Shown: positions 55,524 through 63,894 of the stretch, in pieces
Position numbering within the stretch: the stretch's first letter is position 1
Layout of the letters: each line of letters opens with the position of its first letter
Origin: CAVVXX01 sp963707975
GTDB lineage: Bacteria; Pseudomonadota; Alphaproteobacteria; Micropepsales; Micropepsaceae
DNA length: 64,000 nucleotides
Reading direction: 5' to 3'
NCBI GenBank assembly: GCA_963707975.1
Contig: OY970177.1
Location: forward strand, 310,001-374,000
Notes under the pieces: generated by a model
What the model was told of the DNA's origin: nothing
Database searches by the model: none
What the model saw: the letters and a program-made list of their open reading frames with translations, nothing else
Translations under genes and position numbers: made by a program

Positions 55524-55733
55524 ATGACGGCATACCGCTATTATTTCATGAATGTAGACCACATAATCTCAGGTGCAGTCATCGAGGCGAGTAATGATGC
55601 GCACGCTATCATAATCAGCAAGGCCGCATATCGCAGCCGAAAAGTGGATTGCACAGGTTTTGAGGTATGGGACTGTGACCGAGTAGTTCATCGCTATGCA
55701 GGGCATCAAGTAGAACATAAAGCCAAACTCTAA
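55524..55733 (+). CDS. Small YRxYFMN-family protein, copy B
   Basis: The 69-residue protein reads YRYYFMNVDHIISGAVIEA, then AIIISKAAYRSRK, GFEVWDCDRVVHRY and a His-containing tail. It is the paralogue of the gene at 46448 and shares 70-80 bases of upstream sequence with it. Confidence 0.6.
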   Translation: MTAYRYYFMNVDHIISGAVIEASNDAHAIIISKAAYRSRKVDCTGFEVWDCDRVVHRYAGHQVEHKAKL

Positions 55734-55805
55734 AGAACCATTGGATAGGGATGGCCGTTCTGACCGGATTTTATTACCAGCGCTGCTGACCTGCTTTCGC
55801 ACTAG

Positions 55806-55836
55806 CTTGTCCGCTTTTGGCGATAAGCAGACATTC
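55806..55836. repeat. Palindrome, TGGCGAT-loop type
   Basis: CTTGTCCGCTTTTGG then CGATAAGCAGACATT; joined to a 3' element. Confidence 0.8.
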
Positions 55837-55837
55837 G

Positions 55838-55889
55838 CCCTATCCAAGCCATTCTCTCGATCCGAGTGGTGCAAGAAACGCCAGCCAGA
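55838..55889 (-). repeat. 3' element, copy 4
   Basis: It follows the stop of the gene at 55890 on the minus strand: CTTGCACCACTCGG, ATCGAGAGAATGGCTTGG, then the palindrome. Confidence 0.75.
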
Positions 55890-56186
55890 TCACTTCTTAT
55901 GATCGTGAAGGAAGCGAGCAATTTGTTCCTTCAGCCGAACCGCATCACGAGACGGATCGTCGGAAAGGGCATGTCGAAATAGCTGCCGCTGGATATCTGT
56001 CGGAAGGCTATTCCATTGCGAGAGCACCGCGGCTCCCAGGCACTGCAAGATATGTTCTTCTTCCGCGGCCAAGCCTCTAAGCTTGTCACGATCATTCTGC
56101 CTTGTGACTTGAGGAGCGTCACCCTCATTCTCCCAGTCGGAGACCTGCTCGCTGTGTTTTGAGCGATCTGGAGGCTTGGTGGCCAT
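55890..56186 (-). CDS. Conserved hypothetical helical protein
   Basis: The 98-residue protein has a charged N-terminus (KPPDRSKHSEQVSDWENEGD) and a helical core with LAAEEEHILQCLGAAVLSQW, then LPTDIQRQLFRHA and QIARFLHDHKK. It resembles a family common in Rhizobiales, often preceded or followed by the 3' element as here. Confidence 0.7.
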   Translation of the reverse strand: MATKPPDRSKHSEQVSDWENEGDAPQVTRQNDRDKLRGLAAEEEHILQCLGAAVLSQWNSLPTDIQRQLFRHALSDDPSRDAVRLKEQIARFLHDHKK

Positions 56187-56252
56187 ACGGGAAGTATCGC
56201 ACGGAACGGCCCAGCGGAGAACCCGCGCCCTCTAACCGGAGACGATCAAGCG

Positions 56253-56648
56253 ATGGACGCCCACCTTCTCTCCACGCTCGCGAGTGGCATGCTCTTTCTT
56301 CACTTCGGGGTGGTGTTATTCAACGTGCTCGGGTTGATTGTGATTCCGCTGGGTGGCTGGCGCGGTTGGTCCTTCGTGCGGATCTTCTGGTTGCGGGCGC
56401 TACATCTCGCCTCGCTCGCGCTGGTGGCGTTTCAGGCGCTGGCGGGTCGCGCCTGCTTTCTTACGCTATGGCAAAACGACCTCGTGCGTCTGTCAGGCGG
56501 AAATGGAAATGAACCACCACTGATCGAAAGATTAGTGACACGAGCGATCTTCTGGCCGCTGCCCTTCTGGGCGTTCGTGGTCCTGTACGCTGCGGCATTT
56601 GTGGGCACGCTCGCACTCTGGAGGTTGGTGCCGCCGCGGCGCGAATGA
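56253..56648 (+). CDS. DUF2784 membrane protein
   Basis: The 131-residue protein has four helices with LFLHFGVVLFNVLGLIVI, HLASLALVAFQALAGRACFL and the C-terminal FWPLPFWAFVVLYAAAFVGT. The GRACFLTLWQNDL region is typical of DUF2784. Function unknown. An in-frame ATG at 56159 is on another frame and is not used. Confidence 0.75.
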   Translation: MDAHLLSTLASGMLFLHFGVVLFNVLGLIVIPLGGWRGWSFVRIFWLRALHLASLALVAFQALAGRACFLTLWQNDLVRLSGGNGNEPPLIERLVTRAIFWPLPFWAFVVLYAAAFVGTLALWRLVPPRRE

Positions 56649-56735
56649 AGGTCCTCAGCTTGGGTTACCCAGATGAGGTGGCCGGCTCCAGCTCATCGTA
56701 CCGGTCAGCCCTCAGCCCCTTCGGCCTCTTGCTCC

Positions 56736-56793
56736 TTCCCAAGCCATTCTTTCTATCCGCGTGGTCCGAGAAAAGGCAGCCAAATCATTTTGC
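56736..56793 (-). repeat. 3' element, copy 5
   Basis: On the minus strand it starts right behind the TAA at 56794: CTCGGACCACGCGG, ATAGAAAGAATGGCTTGG. No palindrome follows. Confidence 0.7.
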
Positions 56794-58271
56794 TTAGAAA
56801 ACAAAGGAGTAAATTCGGCCGTCGGCGCCAACATAAAGGCGATCGCTGTCGACGATCAGGGTTTGGAAGTGATGGAGACCGGTCATGACTTCTTGCGCGC
56901 CACCGCCAGTGAATAGTAGTTCGCCGCTATCGCCATTGAACCCGTGTAACCGGTTGTCTCCTTCGGCACCAACTATCCAAACGATCGAATTTGAATGCCC
57001 GTCAGTTGTGGTAACGATGGGAGAACCCCTTCCATTCAATGGCGCGCACCAGGCTGTCGTCATCGAGGGTTTCGGGTCGACGCCGATCCTAAGGACGGTG
57101 AGACCGTCGGTGCCGCTTGCATTTGGACATTGCGCACCCTGTGCCTGGAATGCAACGAGAACAGTATCACCACTGCGATAAGCAGCAGGAGCGGTACGGA
57201 TCGCATCGGTCGCGACCGTCTGCACGGCAAGCGCGCCACCAATGCCGCGGAGGTTATCGCGATCAAGCAAATATGCGCGGCGATCCTTGCCGAGCTGCAC
57301 GATAAAACGCTTCAGACCGTTTCTCGTCGGCACATCAACCAGCATTGGATTGCTGCCACCGATATCCGAATCGCTCTCGTCAAGCGCTTCCCAATCCATT
57401 GGCGCAAAATAATCTTGCTTGCGGATGAGCGGAGAAAGTTCGGCTGAGAGTCGAAATACGGCCTCGCCGTCGCTCCAGGCTTTGGCGTCAAACGTGTTCC
57501 CGGTTGCGAAATAGAGTGAATTTCTGTCGCTGCCGATGCCGCCAGGCGCCCAATTCCACCGCCGCGTGCTCGCGTCGACCACGCAATAACGTCACGTGGA
57601 TTTTTGAGCGCGACGCCCACGATCCATCCGTGATATTGCCCGCAATCTCCCCAATGACCACCGAAGGGCACGTAAACCCTTCCGCCGATAATGGTCAGCG
57701 CGCCGCGCTGGTTCTGATCACGTGGAACAAACACTCGATGCTTGGCTTGAAGCGCATCCCCGACATCGACTGGCCACCCAGGCAGCGGAGACCCGTCGTT
57801 CAACGCGAGTGCAAAAAGTCGGTGACGTGGGCCAGTGGACGTTTGGACCATTGCATCGAGATAGATGGCCTGCGCTGTTTCATCGATGACCGGCGTCCCG
57901 GTGATGCCGAGAGGACTGATATTACCGCATGGTAGATCGGCACGCGTGGCCGGCGTGCCGAGCGCGCGATGCCAGATCGTCGACCCGGTTATTGCATTGA
58001 GAGCATCAACGCCGTCATTCTCCGTAGCCGCGATCAACATTCCGTGCCAATAGAGTGGTTGGGCATAAAGATGACCCGAAAACTCAGCGTGAAATCTTGT
58101 GTCGAGATGAAGTGTCTTTGCGTGATCGCGGGTAAGCCTCGGCACCACGAATGTGCCGCTCCGATCCGGTTCGCCGTGATAGGTCAGCACCGGCGTATCA
58201 TCGGCGGCAGCTGCGCCCGACACCGTGGTGCAACATGCACCAACTAATAGAAAGATGCGTAAAGCTATCAT
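56794..58271 (-). pseudogene. Secreted PQQ-type beta-propeller, one frameshift
   Basis: The frame from 58271 has a signal peptide (ending GAAAA) and blades with LYAQPLYWHGMLIAATENDG, IWHRALG and VYVPFGGHWGDCGQYHGWI. Near 57545-57550 it loses register; the rest, from WAPGGIGSDRNSLYFATGN through LGKDRRAYLLDRDNL to the end at 56794, is in another frame. One T added in AATTGGG restores a protein of about 490 residues. The gene as written cannot encode the whole propeller. Confidence 0.7.
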
Positions 58272-58397
58272 TACTTCTCACCGCGCTGTGAATTTGCAGT
58301 GGACCTGTGTGGTTCTTGACCGATTGATTGCCTGTGTCAGCCAGAAGCGGAGACTAGCGCATCAGCGTGAGCTGAGCGAGCGTTTCCGGCTTGATCC

Positions 58398-58447
58398 TTT
58401 TCCCAAGCCATCGTCTTGTTCCGTGTGGCTCAAGAACGTTGCGCTAG
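58398..58447 (-). repeat. 3' element, copy 6
   Basis: It begins at the TAA of the GIY-YIG gene: TTCTTGAGCCACACGG, AACAAGACGATGGCTTGG. It is the most diverged copy. Confidence 0.6.
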
Positions 58448-58693
58448 TTAGCCTGGCCGGAGCCTTTTGCGGAATGCTTTGTCACGCTTGAGATACCATT
58501 CGCGACTCATGGCTGCAGATCTGGTATAGTATCGTTCGGCATAAATCAGAACCCACTTTCCTCCTCGCGTCGATTTCGCACCAATTCCTGAATTGTGTTG
58601 CCTGAGCCTCCTATCTAGATCGGTGGTCCACCCGACATACGTTCGCCAGTTGTCATCGTCTTCGCTTCCTAGGATGTAGACATATCCAATCAT
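58448..58693 (-). CDS. GIY-YIG-family small nuclease
   Basis: The 81-residue protein has YVYILGSEDDDNWRTYVGWT (GIY-YIG as VYI...YVG), DRRLRQHNSG, GKWVLIYAERYYTRSAAMSR and EWYLKRDKAFRK. This is the UPF0213/YhbQ-like single-domain group. The Tyr, Arg and Glu of the active site are in place. ATG 58693 leaves the domain with a one-residue lead; the frame extends 9 residues upstream. Confidence 0.8.
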   Translation of the reverse strand: MIGYVYILGSEDDDNWRTYVGWTTDLDRRLRQHNSGIGAKSTRGGKWVLIYAERYYTRSAAMSREWYLKRDKAFRKRLRPG

Positions 58694-58821
58694 GAGATAA
58701 ATTCGAGTAATGGACTCCAAGTTTAGACCGCTGAGCGCTCGGTTGTTTCCGAACCCGCTGTGAAAATGAGTACGAACGTCGGGGACTTACGACGAAGCAT
58801 AACGCGGGTTATGGTACCAGC

Positions 58822-59517
58822 ATGAAGACGGCAAATGGATTGTGGCACTTAAGCTCGAGCGGGCTCTACAAATACACCGAGTGCCGCTCGTGTTTCTGGG
58901 TAGATAACAATTTCAAGAAGGCACCCGTGCTGCCGCTTCTCTTGAACAGCGCGATGGATAGCGTGCTCAAAGCTCGCTACGACCTATACCGCAAGGATGG
59001 GAAGTTTCCACCAGAAACGGACAAATTGCGTGCAGAAGGCGTCAATCCATTCACTGACATAGAGAAGCTCAACAACTGGCGGTCCAGTACAGCCGCGCTC
59101 AAAGTTATCAATGAAGATGTCGGATATGAGCTGGTAGGAAAAATCGATGACGTGCTTATGGAGGCTGATGGGCGTTTGATTCCAGCGGACTATAAGTCAT
59201 CGGGAAATGCCCCTCGCGAAGACAAACAAAAATATTACCGCGATCAGCTAGCCGCCTATGGGTTCATGTTTTCAAAGCACGGTTACCAAGTGTCCAATCG
59301 CGCGTACTTATTCCACTACTTCGTGAAAGATAAGAACGACCCGTCGGTGGATGTGAAGTTTGATAGCCATATTGATTTGGTGCGAATTGATGTTCCTGGT
59401 CTTGAGCGAAAACTCGATGACATGGTCGCGCTGCTAAACGGGCCGTACCCTGGGCACAATCCTGGCTGCGATAGCTGCTCGTTCTACGATGGACGACATG
59501 AAGTGATTGCCAACTAG
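58822..59517 (+). CDS. RecB/Cas4-like PD-(D/E)XK nuclease with four Cys
   Basis: The 231-residue protein has the exonuclease core: GKIDDVL (106-112, Asp109/110), the acidic-Lys motif IPADYKSSG (120-128, Asp123 and Lys125) and QLAAYGFMF (142-150, QxxxY), as in RecB-type nucleases. Cys21 and Cys24 near the N-terminus, with Cys216 and Cys219 near the C-terminus (GCDSCSFY), fit a 4Fe-4S cluster of the Cas4/AddB type. No CRISPR array or cas gene lies here. It may serve DNA repair or a defence role, but no partner is visible. Confidence 0.75.
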   Translation: MKTANGLWHLSSSGLYKYTECRSCFWVDNNFKKAPVLPLLLNSAMDSVLKARYDLYRKDGKFPPETDKLRAEGVNPFTDIEKLNNWRSSTAALKVINEDVGYELVGKIDDVLMEADGRLIPADYKSSGNAPREDKQKYYRDQLAAYGFMFSKHGYQVSNRAYLFHYFVKDKNDPSVDVKFDSHIDLVRIDVPGLERKLDDMVALLNGPYPGHNPGCDSCSFYDGRHEVIAN

Positions 59518-59570
59518 GACTTTGCAAAGATTATAAAGGGAAATTAAAACTGGCCAATCGAAACGTGAGG

Positions 59571-59601
59571 TAGGGACGCGAAGACAATCTCCGCATCCCT
59601 A
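59571..59601. terminator. Hairpin between convergent nuclease and groEL genes
   Basis: TAGGGACGCG and CGCATCCCTA pair with one mismatch. It could end both transcripts, although T runs are weak. Confidence 0.4.
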
Positions 59602-59644
59602 ACTCAACGAAATCAGAATAAAATGCATACCGAACAAAAAGTTC

Positions 59645-61279
59645 TTAGTAGTCCATATCACCCATGCCACCACCACCGGGCATCGGCGGCATTTCCTTCT
59701 TCGGCCTGTCTGCGACCATTGCTTCCGTAGTGATCAGCAGTCCAGCCACGCTCTCGGCATTTTGTAGCGCGGTACGCACCACTTTGGTCGGATCGACAAT
59801 GCCGGTGTCGACGAGATCGACGTACTTCTCTGTCTGTGCGTCGAAACCGTAGGTGTGCGACTTCTGCTCCATCAGCTTGCCCACGACAATGGAGGCTTCG
59901 ACGCCCGCATTCTCGACAATCTGACGAATTGGCGACTGGATAATCTTGCGGATGATGGCGATTCCAGCGTTCTGGTCTTCATTGTCGCCAGTGAGGTTCT
60001 TAAGCGCGTTGGTCGCATAGAGCAGTGCCGCGCCACCGCCGGGTAGAATTCCCTCTTCCACGGCCGCCTTGGTGGCGTTGAGCGCGTCGTCTACGCGGTC
60101 CTTCTTTTCCTTTACCTCGACCTCGGTCGCACCGCCAACGCGGATGACTGCTACGCCGCCTGCCAGTTTCGCCAGGCGTTCCTGCAGTTTCTCCTTGTCG
60201 TAGTCCGAGGTCGTTTCCTCGATCTGTTGCTTGATCTGGTTCACGCGCGCGTGGATCTCACTCTTTTTGCCGGCGCCATCGATGATGGTGGTGTCATCCT
60301 TGTCGATCTGCACCTTCTTCGCGGTGCCAAGCATATTGATCTTCACATTCTCGAGCTTGATACCGAGATCTTCGCTTATCACCTGGCCGCCCGTAACGAT
60401 AGCGATGTCTTCCAGCATGGCCTTACGGCGATCGCCGAAGCCCGGCGCCTTGACGGCAGCCACTTTCAGGCCGCCGCGCAATTTGTTGACCACGAGGGTG
60501 GCCAGAGCCTCGCCCTCGACTTCTTCCGCAATGATGAGCAACGGACGCCCTGCCTGGATTACCGCCTCAAGGATCGGTAACAGGGGTTGCAGCGAAGAGA
60601 GCTTCTTCTCATGGATCATGATGTAGGGCTCTTCGAGTTCCGCCAGCATCTTGTCGGCATTGGTGACGAAGTAGGGCGAGATGTAGCCGCGATCGAACTG
60701 CATGCCTTCCACGACTTCGAGCTCGGTTTCGAGAGATTTGGCCTCCTCGACCGTGATCACGCCTTCATTGCCTACTTTGGCCATGGCCTCGGCGATCATC
60801 TTGCCGACAGTTGCATCGCCATTTGCCGAAATGGTGCCAACTTGGGCGATCTCGTCGTTCGACTTTACCTTCTTGGAGCGTTTTTCCAGGTCGGCCACAA
60901 CCGCCTCGACTGCCTTCGCTGTACCGCGTCTTAAATCCATCGGATTCATGCCGGCGGCGACTGCCTTGGCGCCTTCGCGCACTATGGCCTGGGCGAGAAC
61001 GATCGCTGTCGTCGTCCCGTCACCAGCTGCATCGTTGGTTTTTTGAGCCACTTCGCGCACCATTTGTGCGCCCATATTTTCGAACTTATCGTGGAGCTCG
61101 ATTTCCTTGGCCACTGTCACGCCGTCTTTGGTCGAGCGCGGCGCGCCAAAGCTTTTCTCAATAACCACATTGCGGCCTTTTGGCCCCAGTGTGACTTTTA
61201 CTGCCTCGGCCAAGATGTCGACGCCGCGGAGCATCTTCTCACGCGCATCAGTGCCGAATTTGACTTCTTTCGCTGCCAT
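59645..61279 (-). CDS. groL: Chaperonin GroEL
   Basis: The 544-residue subunit has normal length and motifs: KVTLGPKGRNVVIEKSFGAP, DGTTTAIVLAQAI (ATP site Asp-Gly-Thr-Thr-Thr), apical region EVVEGMQFDRGYISPYF and the C-terminal GGM-type tail PGGGGMGDMDY. It forms the folding chamber that works with GroES. It starts 27 bases after groES, behind GGAGAA. Long open frames on the other strand are shadows. Confidence 0.98.
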   Translation of the reverse strand: MAAKEVKFGTDAREKMLRGVDILAEAVKVTLGPKGRNVVIEKSFGAPRSTKDGVTVAKEIELHDKFENMGAQMVREVAQKTNDAAGDGTTTAIVLAQAIVREGAKAVAAGMNPMDLRRGTAKAVEAVVADLEKRSKKVKSNDEIAQVGTISANGDATVGKMIAEAMAKVGNEGVITVEEAKSLETELEVVEGMQFDRGYISPYFVTNADKMLAELEEPYIMIHEKKLSSLQPLLPILEAVIQAGRPLLIIAEEVEGEALATLVVNKLRGGLKVAAVKAPGFGDRRKAMLEDIAIVTGGQVISEDLGIKLENVKINMLGTAKKVQIDKDDTTIIDGAGKKSEIHARVNQIKQQIEETTSDYDKEKLQERLAKLAGGVAVIRVGGATEVEVKEKKDRVDDALNATKAAVEEGILPGGGAALLYATNALKNLTGDNEDQNAGIAIIRKIIQSPIRQIVENAGVEASIVVGKLMEQKSHTYGFDAQTEKYVDLVDTGIVDPTKVVRTALQNAESVAGLLITTEAMVADRPKKEMPPMPGGGGMGDMDY

Positions 61280-61305
61280 TTTCGTTCTCCTTAGGGGGAA
61301 ATTCG

Positions 61306-61623
61306 TTAAGCGGCTCTCTTCGAAGACAGCTTGTGGCCCTCGACGATGCCCATGATGTCGGATTCCTTCATGATTAGGAGCTCATCGCCATCGATCTTCA
61401 CTTCGTTGCCAGACCATTTGCCGAACAGCACGGTGTCACCTGCCTTCACTTCAGGCGGGATGCGCTTGCCGTCGTCGTCGAGTGCACCGGGACCGACTGC
61501 AATCACTCTGCCTTCTTGTGGCTTCTCTTGCGCGGTTTCGGGAATGATGATGCCGCCAGGGGTCTTCTCTTCCTCCTTGACGCGGCGGACGACCACGCGG
61601 TCGCCCAGGGGACGAAACTTCAT
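61306..61623 (-). CDS. groS: Co-chaperonin GroES
   Basis: The 105-residue subunit contains KFRPLGDRVVVRRV, the mobile loop EKTPGGIIIPETAQEKPQEG and VLFGKWSGNEVKIDG. ATG 61623 follows AAGGAGG; the frame upstream of it is not part of the gene. I see no CIRCE inverted repeat (TTAGCACTC-N9-GAGTGCTAA) in front, so heat control is probably by the sigma-32-type factor or by a diverged site. Confidence 0.97.
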   Translation of the reverse strand: MKFRPLGDRVVVRRVKEEEKTPGGIIIPETAQEKPQEGRVIAVGPGALDDDGKRIPPEVKAGDTVLFGKWSGNEVKIDGDELLIMKESDIMGIVEGHKLSSKRAA

Positions 61624-61924
61624 GGACTGATTGCCTCCTTGAAAATTCAAAGCGTTCAAGCGGTTATCCTGCGGACCTACGCCAAACCGCGCTGTTCCTG
61701 GCAAAAACGCTATCTAGGGCCGGTCCGATTCCGAGAGTTTCGGAAATGGCAGGCCAAACCACTGCCGCCGCCCGGCATGGGCTTCGCGAAACACATGGTA
61801 TCGAAACTCAAATATTCAAGGGGGTATGCAAAAATAAATACGGAATATTATCGGTAGGTTTGCTCGGATATTATTGGATAGAACATAATTGAGACTTAAC
61901 TGGAGCCGATACTTCCATTAGTAG

Positions 61925-61945
61925 TTTGAATAAAAAATATTCAAA
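61925..61945. promoter_or_regulatory. AT-rich inverted repeat
   Basis: TTTGAATA, five A, TATTCAAA is a perfect 8-base inverted repeat 33 bases before ATG 61978. A half-site (AAATATTCAAG) lies further up near 61808. It may be an operator of the downstream gene. Confidence 0.45.
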
Positions 61946-61977
61946 TGATGCTCCACCATAATTATGGAGAGGCCCCT

Positions 61978-62190
61978 ATGGAACATGCAAAATCCTTTAA
62001 GGATAGCTCAGCCAATCTTATCCAGGTTCGGAAAGACATCCACGCAAAGTGGAACAAGATCTCCGAACAGGAAATTTCAGTTTTCAAGAGCAGAGACGAT
62101 CTGGTGACGAAGGTTATGGCGACATACAGCTTAGACAAGATACAAGCCCAACGGGACGTCGACGGCCTGCTGAAGGGCCGCTCGTTCTGA
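61978..62190 (+). CDS. CsbD-like small stress protein
   Basis: The 70-residue helical protein has DIHAKWNKISEQEISVFKS, then RDDLVTKVMATYSL and DKIQAQRDVDGLLKGRSF. The order W-x-K-I/L-(S/T)...R-x-x-L...A-x-x-x-V-D resembles CsbD proteins. ATG 61978 has GAGAGGC upstream; the open frame extends to 61945. A strong terminator follows. Confidence 0.6.
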   Translation: MEHAKSFKDSSANLIQVRKDIHAKWNKISEQEISVFKSRDDLVTKVMATYSLDKIQAQRDVDGLLKGRSF

Positions 62191-62212
62191 TCTGAGTCGT
62201 AAGAATCAGGTG

Positions 62213-62243
62213 AAAAGAGCCGCCTTGCTTGGCGGCTCTTTTT
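62213..62243 (+). terminator. Intrinsic terminator of the CsbD-like gene
   Basis: AAAAGAGCCGCC pairs perfectly with GGCGGCTCTTTTT around TTGCTT. Confidence 0.85.
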
Positions 62244-62700
62244 CGTTGGCACTTACCATCGCAACGGAGAACGGCCCTGCCTGTCTCTGAGCCTGAAAGT
62301 GACGAACCACGAAACATTGGAACATCACCTCCTCATCGACACCTGTCCGGTCCTTGTCGGACGTGGATTGAAGCGCGTTCGGCGGCAAGCGCCTTACTAA
62401 CTCGCCCTCATGGCCTGACAGGTTTTTTATATCAACGTATGAGAATGACCGTGCGATAACATGGCTGCTGTTGGCCAAAGGGGGCGATCGGTGGGGCCAT
62501 GTGTGATAGGATGATAAATCGCTGCGATGGCCACTCAGGTTTGATCATGATTCAAGAAGGCTACCGTTTCATGCTTGTTGAATAGGTCGCGCCCTCAACG
62601 CCGAACAGTCGAAACGAAAAGGGGGGTTGGATTCTCTGCCGTGGCACAGGCCAGTGAAACGTGCGATACCTTCGCGCAGATTAGTAACAGGACGTAAGAT
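62244..62700. other. Intergenic region, no gene supported
   Basis: A minus-strand frame of 90 codons (62206-62478) begins inside the terminator and has no family content, so I do not call it. Confidence 0.5.
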
Positions 62701-63135
62701 ATGACCTTCGAGGAGCCCATCAACAGCGCTAGGAGGCTGTTCTTCGTCATCGCACGGGCGCGGGAGTGGATTACGCCGGCGGCTGCCGCACGCGAAGCGA
62801 GGTTGCCGCTCCGAGCCACAGACCGCGCCGTCAGTGTGCTCATCAGTATCGGTGCCATAGAGCGCAAACCGGGTTACGGACATCACTCGTCACTTTACAG
62901 GGCAAGCCTCGCGGGACTCGGCGAGGAGAATCTGCAAAGTTGGTTCAAGGGCTACAAGAATCCCAGTCGGCATGAGACGCTGTTCCCGCAAGCCGATGAC
63001 ATTGACGTTCCTTTGGCCGACCAAAAGGCCAGACGGGAATACGAGAATGAATCCGTGTGCGCGGCGCGCTTGTGGCGCGACCTTATGGGTCTCGAGAGAT
63101 ACGATCATCGGCGCAAGGCAGTGATAAACCAGTGA
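62701..63135 (+). CDS. Hypothetical protein with winged-helix-like region
   Basis: The 144-residue protein has WITPAAAAREARLPLRATDR, AVSVLISIGAIERKPGYG, the usual order of a winged-helix reader, then a polar C-terminal half. AGGACG lies upstream of ATG 62701. A DNA-binding role is likely but not certain. Confidence 0.55.
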   Translation: MTFEEPINSARRLFFVIARAREWITPAAAAREARLPLRATDRAVSVLISIGAIERKPGYGHHSSLYRASLAGLGEENLQSWFKGYKNPSRHETLFPQADDIDVPLADQKARREYENESVCAARLWRDLMGLERYDHRRKAVINQ

Positions 63136-63189
63136 GGTGGTGGCCTGAGGGCTTTTTGTAGCCGCGGGATAGTGACACCGCCGCACTGG

Positions 63190-63256
63190 TATGTCCGCTT
63201 TTGGCGATAAGCAGACGTTTGCTCGATGTCCGTTTGTGGCGAAAAGCAGACATTTG
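63190..63256. repeat. Two tandem palindromes
   Basis: TATGTCCGCTTTTGGCG with ATAAGCAGACG, then GATGTCCGTTTGTGGCG with AAAAGCAGACATT. Confidence 0.75.
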
Positions 63257-63298
63257 CTCACTTCGGCAGTTTCGCATTCCCCGAAAGCTTTTTGTCGC

Positions 63299-63625
63299 TT
63301 AATGCACTGACGGCAGCATAGGAAATCGAATGTCCGGCCGCTCAACAATGACGTATCGGACCTCTAACGATTGTAGAGCCCGACCTTCGAGAACAGCTTT
63401 GGGTATTGGGACGCTTAGAGAGAAATCCCCATAGCCAGCTTTAGGGTCTAACTTTTGACGCTGTAGGTTCTCCAGACAAATTATTCGCCTTGGCATTCTC
63501 CATCCTTCGACTGGTGCTTCTATCCACTCTGGAACGAGCCAGAACCGTCCTTGATGTTCGATGGTATCCATGTGGAAGAATGAGTTCTCTTCCTGGATCA
63601 GCAGAAGTGTCTTGAGAATTTTCAT
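63299..63625 (-). CDS. Conserved hypothetical protein
   Basis: The 108-residue protein has MDTIEHQGRFWLVPEWIE, WRMPRRIICLENLQRQKL and a beta-rich C-terminal half. The WLVPEWIE and MPRRIICL motifs are those of a small family in Rhizobiales-like bacteria. ATG 63625 opens the domain; the frame runs 13 codons further up. Confidence 0.6.
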   Translation of the reverse strand: MKILKTLLLIQEENSFFHMDTIEHQGRFWLVPEWIEAPVEGWRMPRRIICLENLQRQKLDPKAGYGDFSLSVPIPKAVLEGRALQSLEVRYVIVERPDIRFPMLPSVH

Positions 63626-63773
63626 CGTTGAGGTCGACCGTTCCGCATCGATCTTATAAGCCAACTGGCCGCTAGACCCAAGGGTTGGTAATGTGATGAA
63701 TCAAGGAGTAGCTCATGTCGAGCCAATTCTGGCGACGGTAGTCTTCTGATTTGTTTTCGGGCCCTCAAAGAAA

Positions 63774-63835
63774 GTCTGCTTAAGGCCCAAAGCGGACGTT
63801 TCTGCCGGTTTTCGTTGGGCGATAAGCGGACAATG
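63774..63835. repeat. Two degenerate palindromes
   Basis: GTCTGCTTAAGGCCCAAAGC with GGACG, then TTCGTTGGGCGATAAGCGG. Both are weakened. Confidence 0.5.
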
Positions 63836-63894
63836 CCGACTGAGATACAATCGGGGAGCGATTGGTAACTCATCTAAGTTAAGTGGTTCTTTGC

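Noticed and set aside
60227..61355. Several 80-130 codon plus-strand frames opposite groESL
   Set aside because: Shadows of the highly conserved groEL and groES genes.
61624..61760. CIRCE element before groES
   Set aside because: The region has no TTAGCACTC-N9-GAGTGCTAA-like inverted repeat.
62206..62478. 90-codon minus-strand frame
   Set aside because: It starts within the terminator region and shows no domain, signal or ribosome site.
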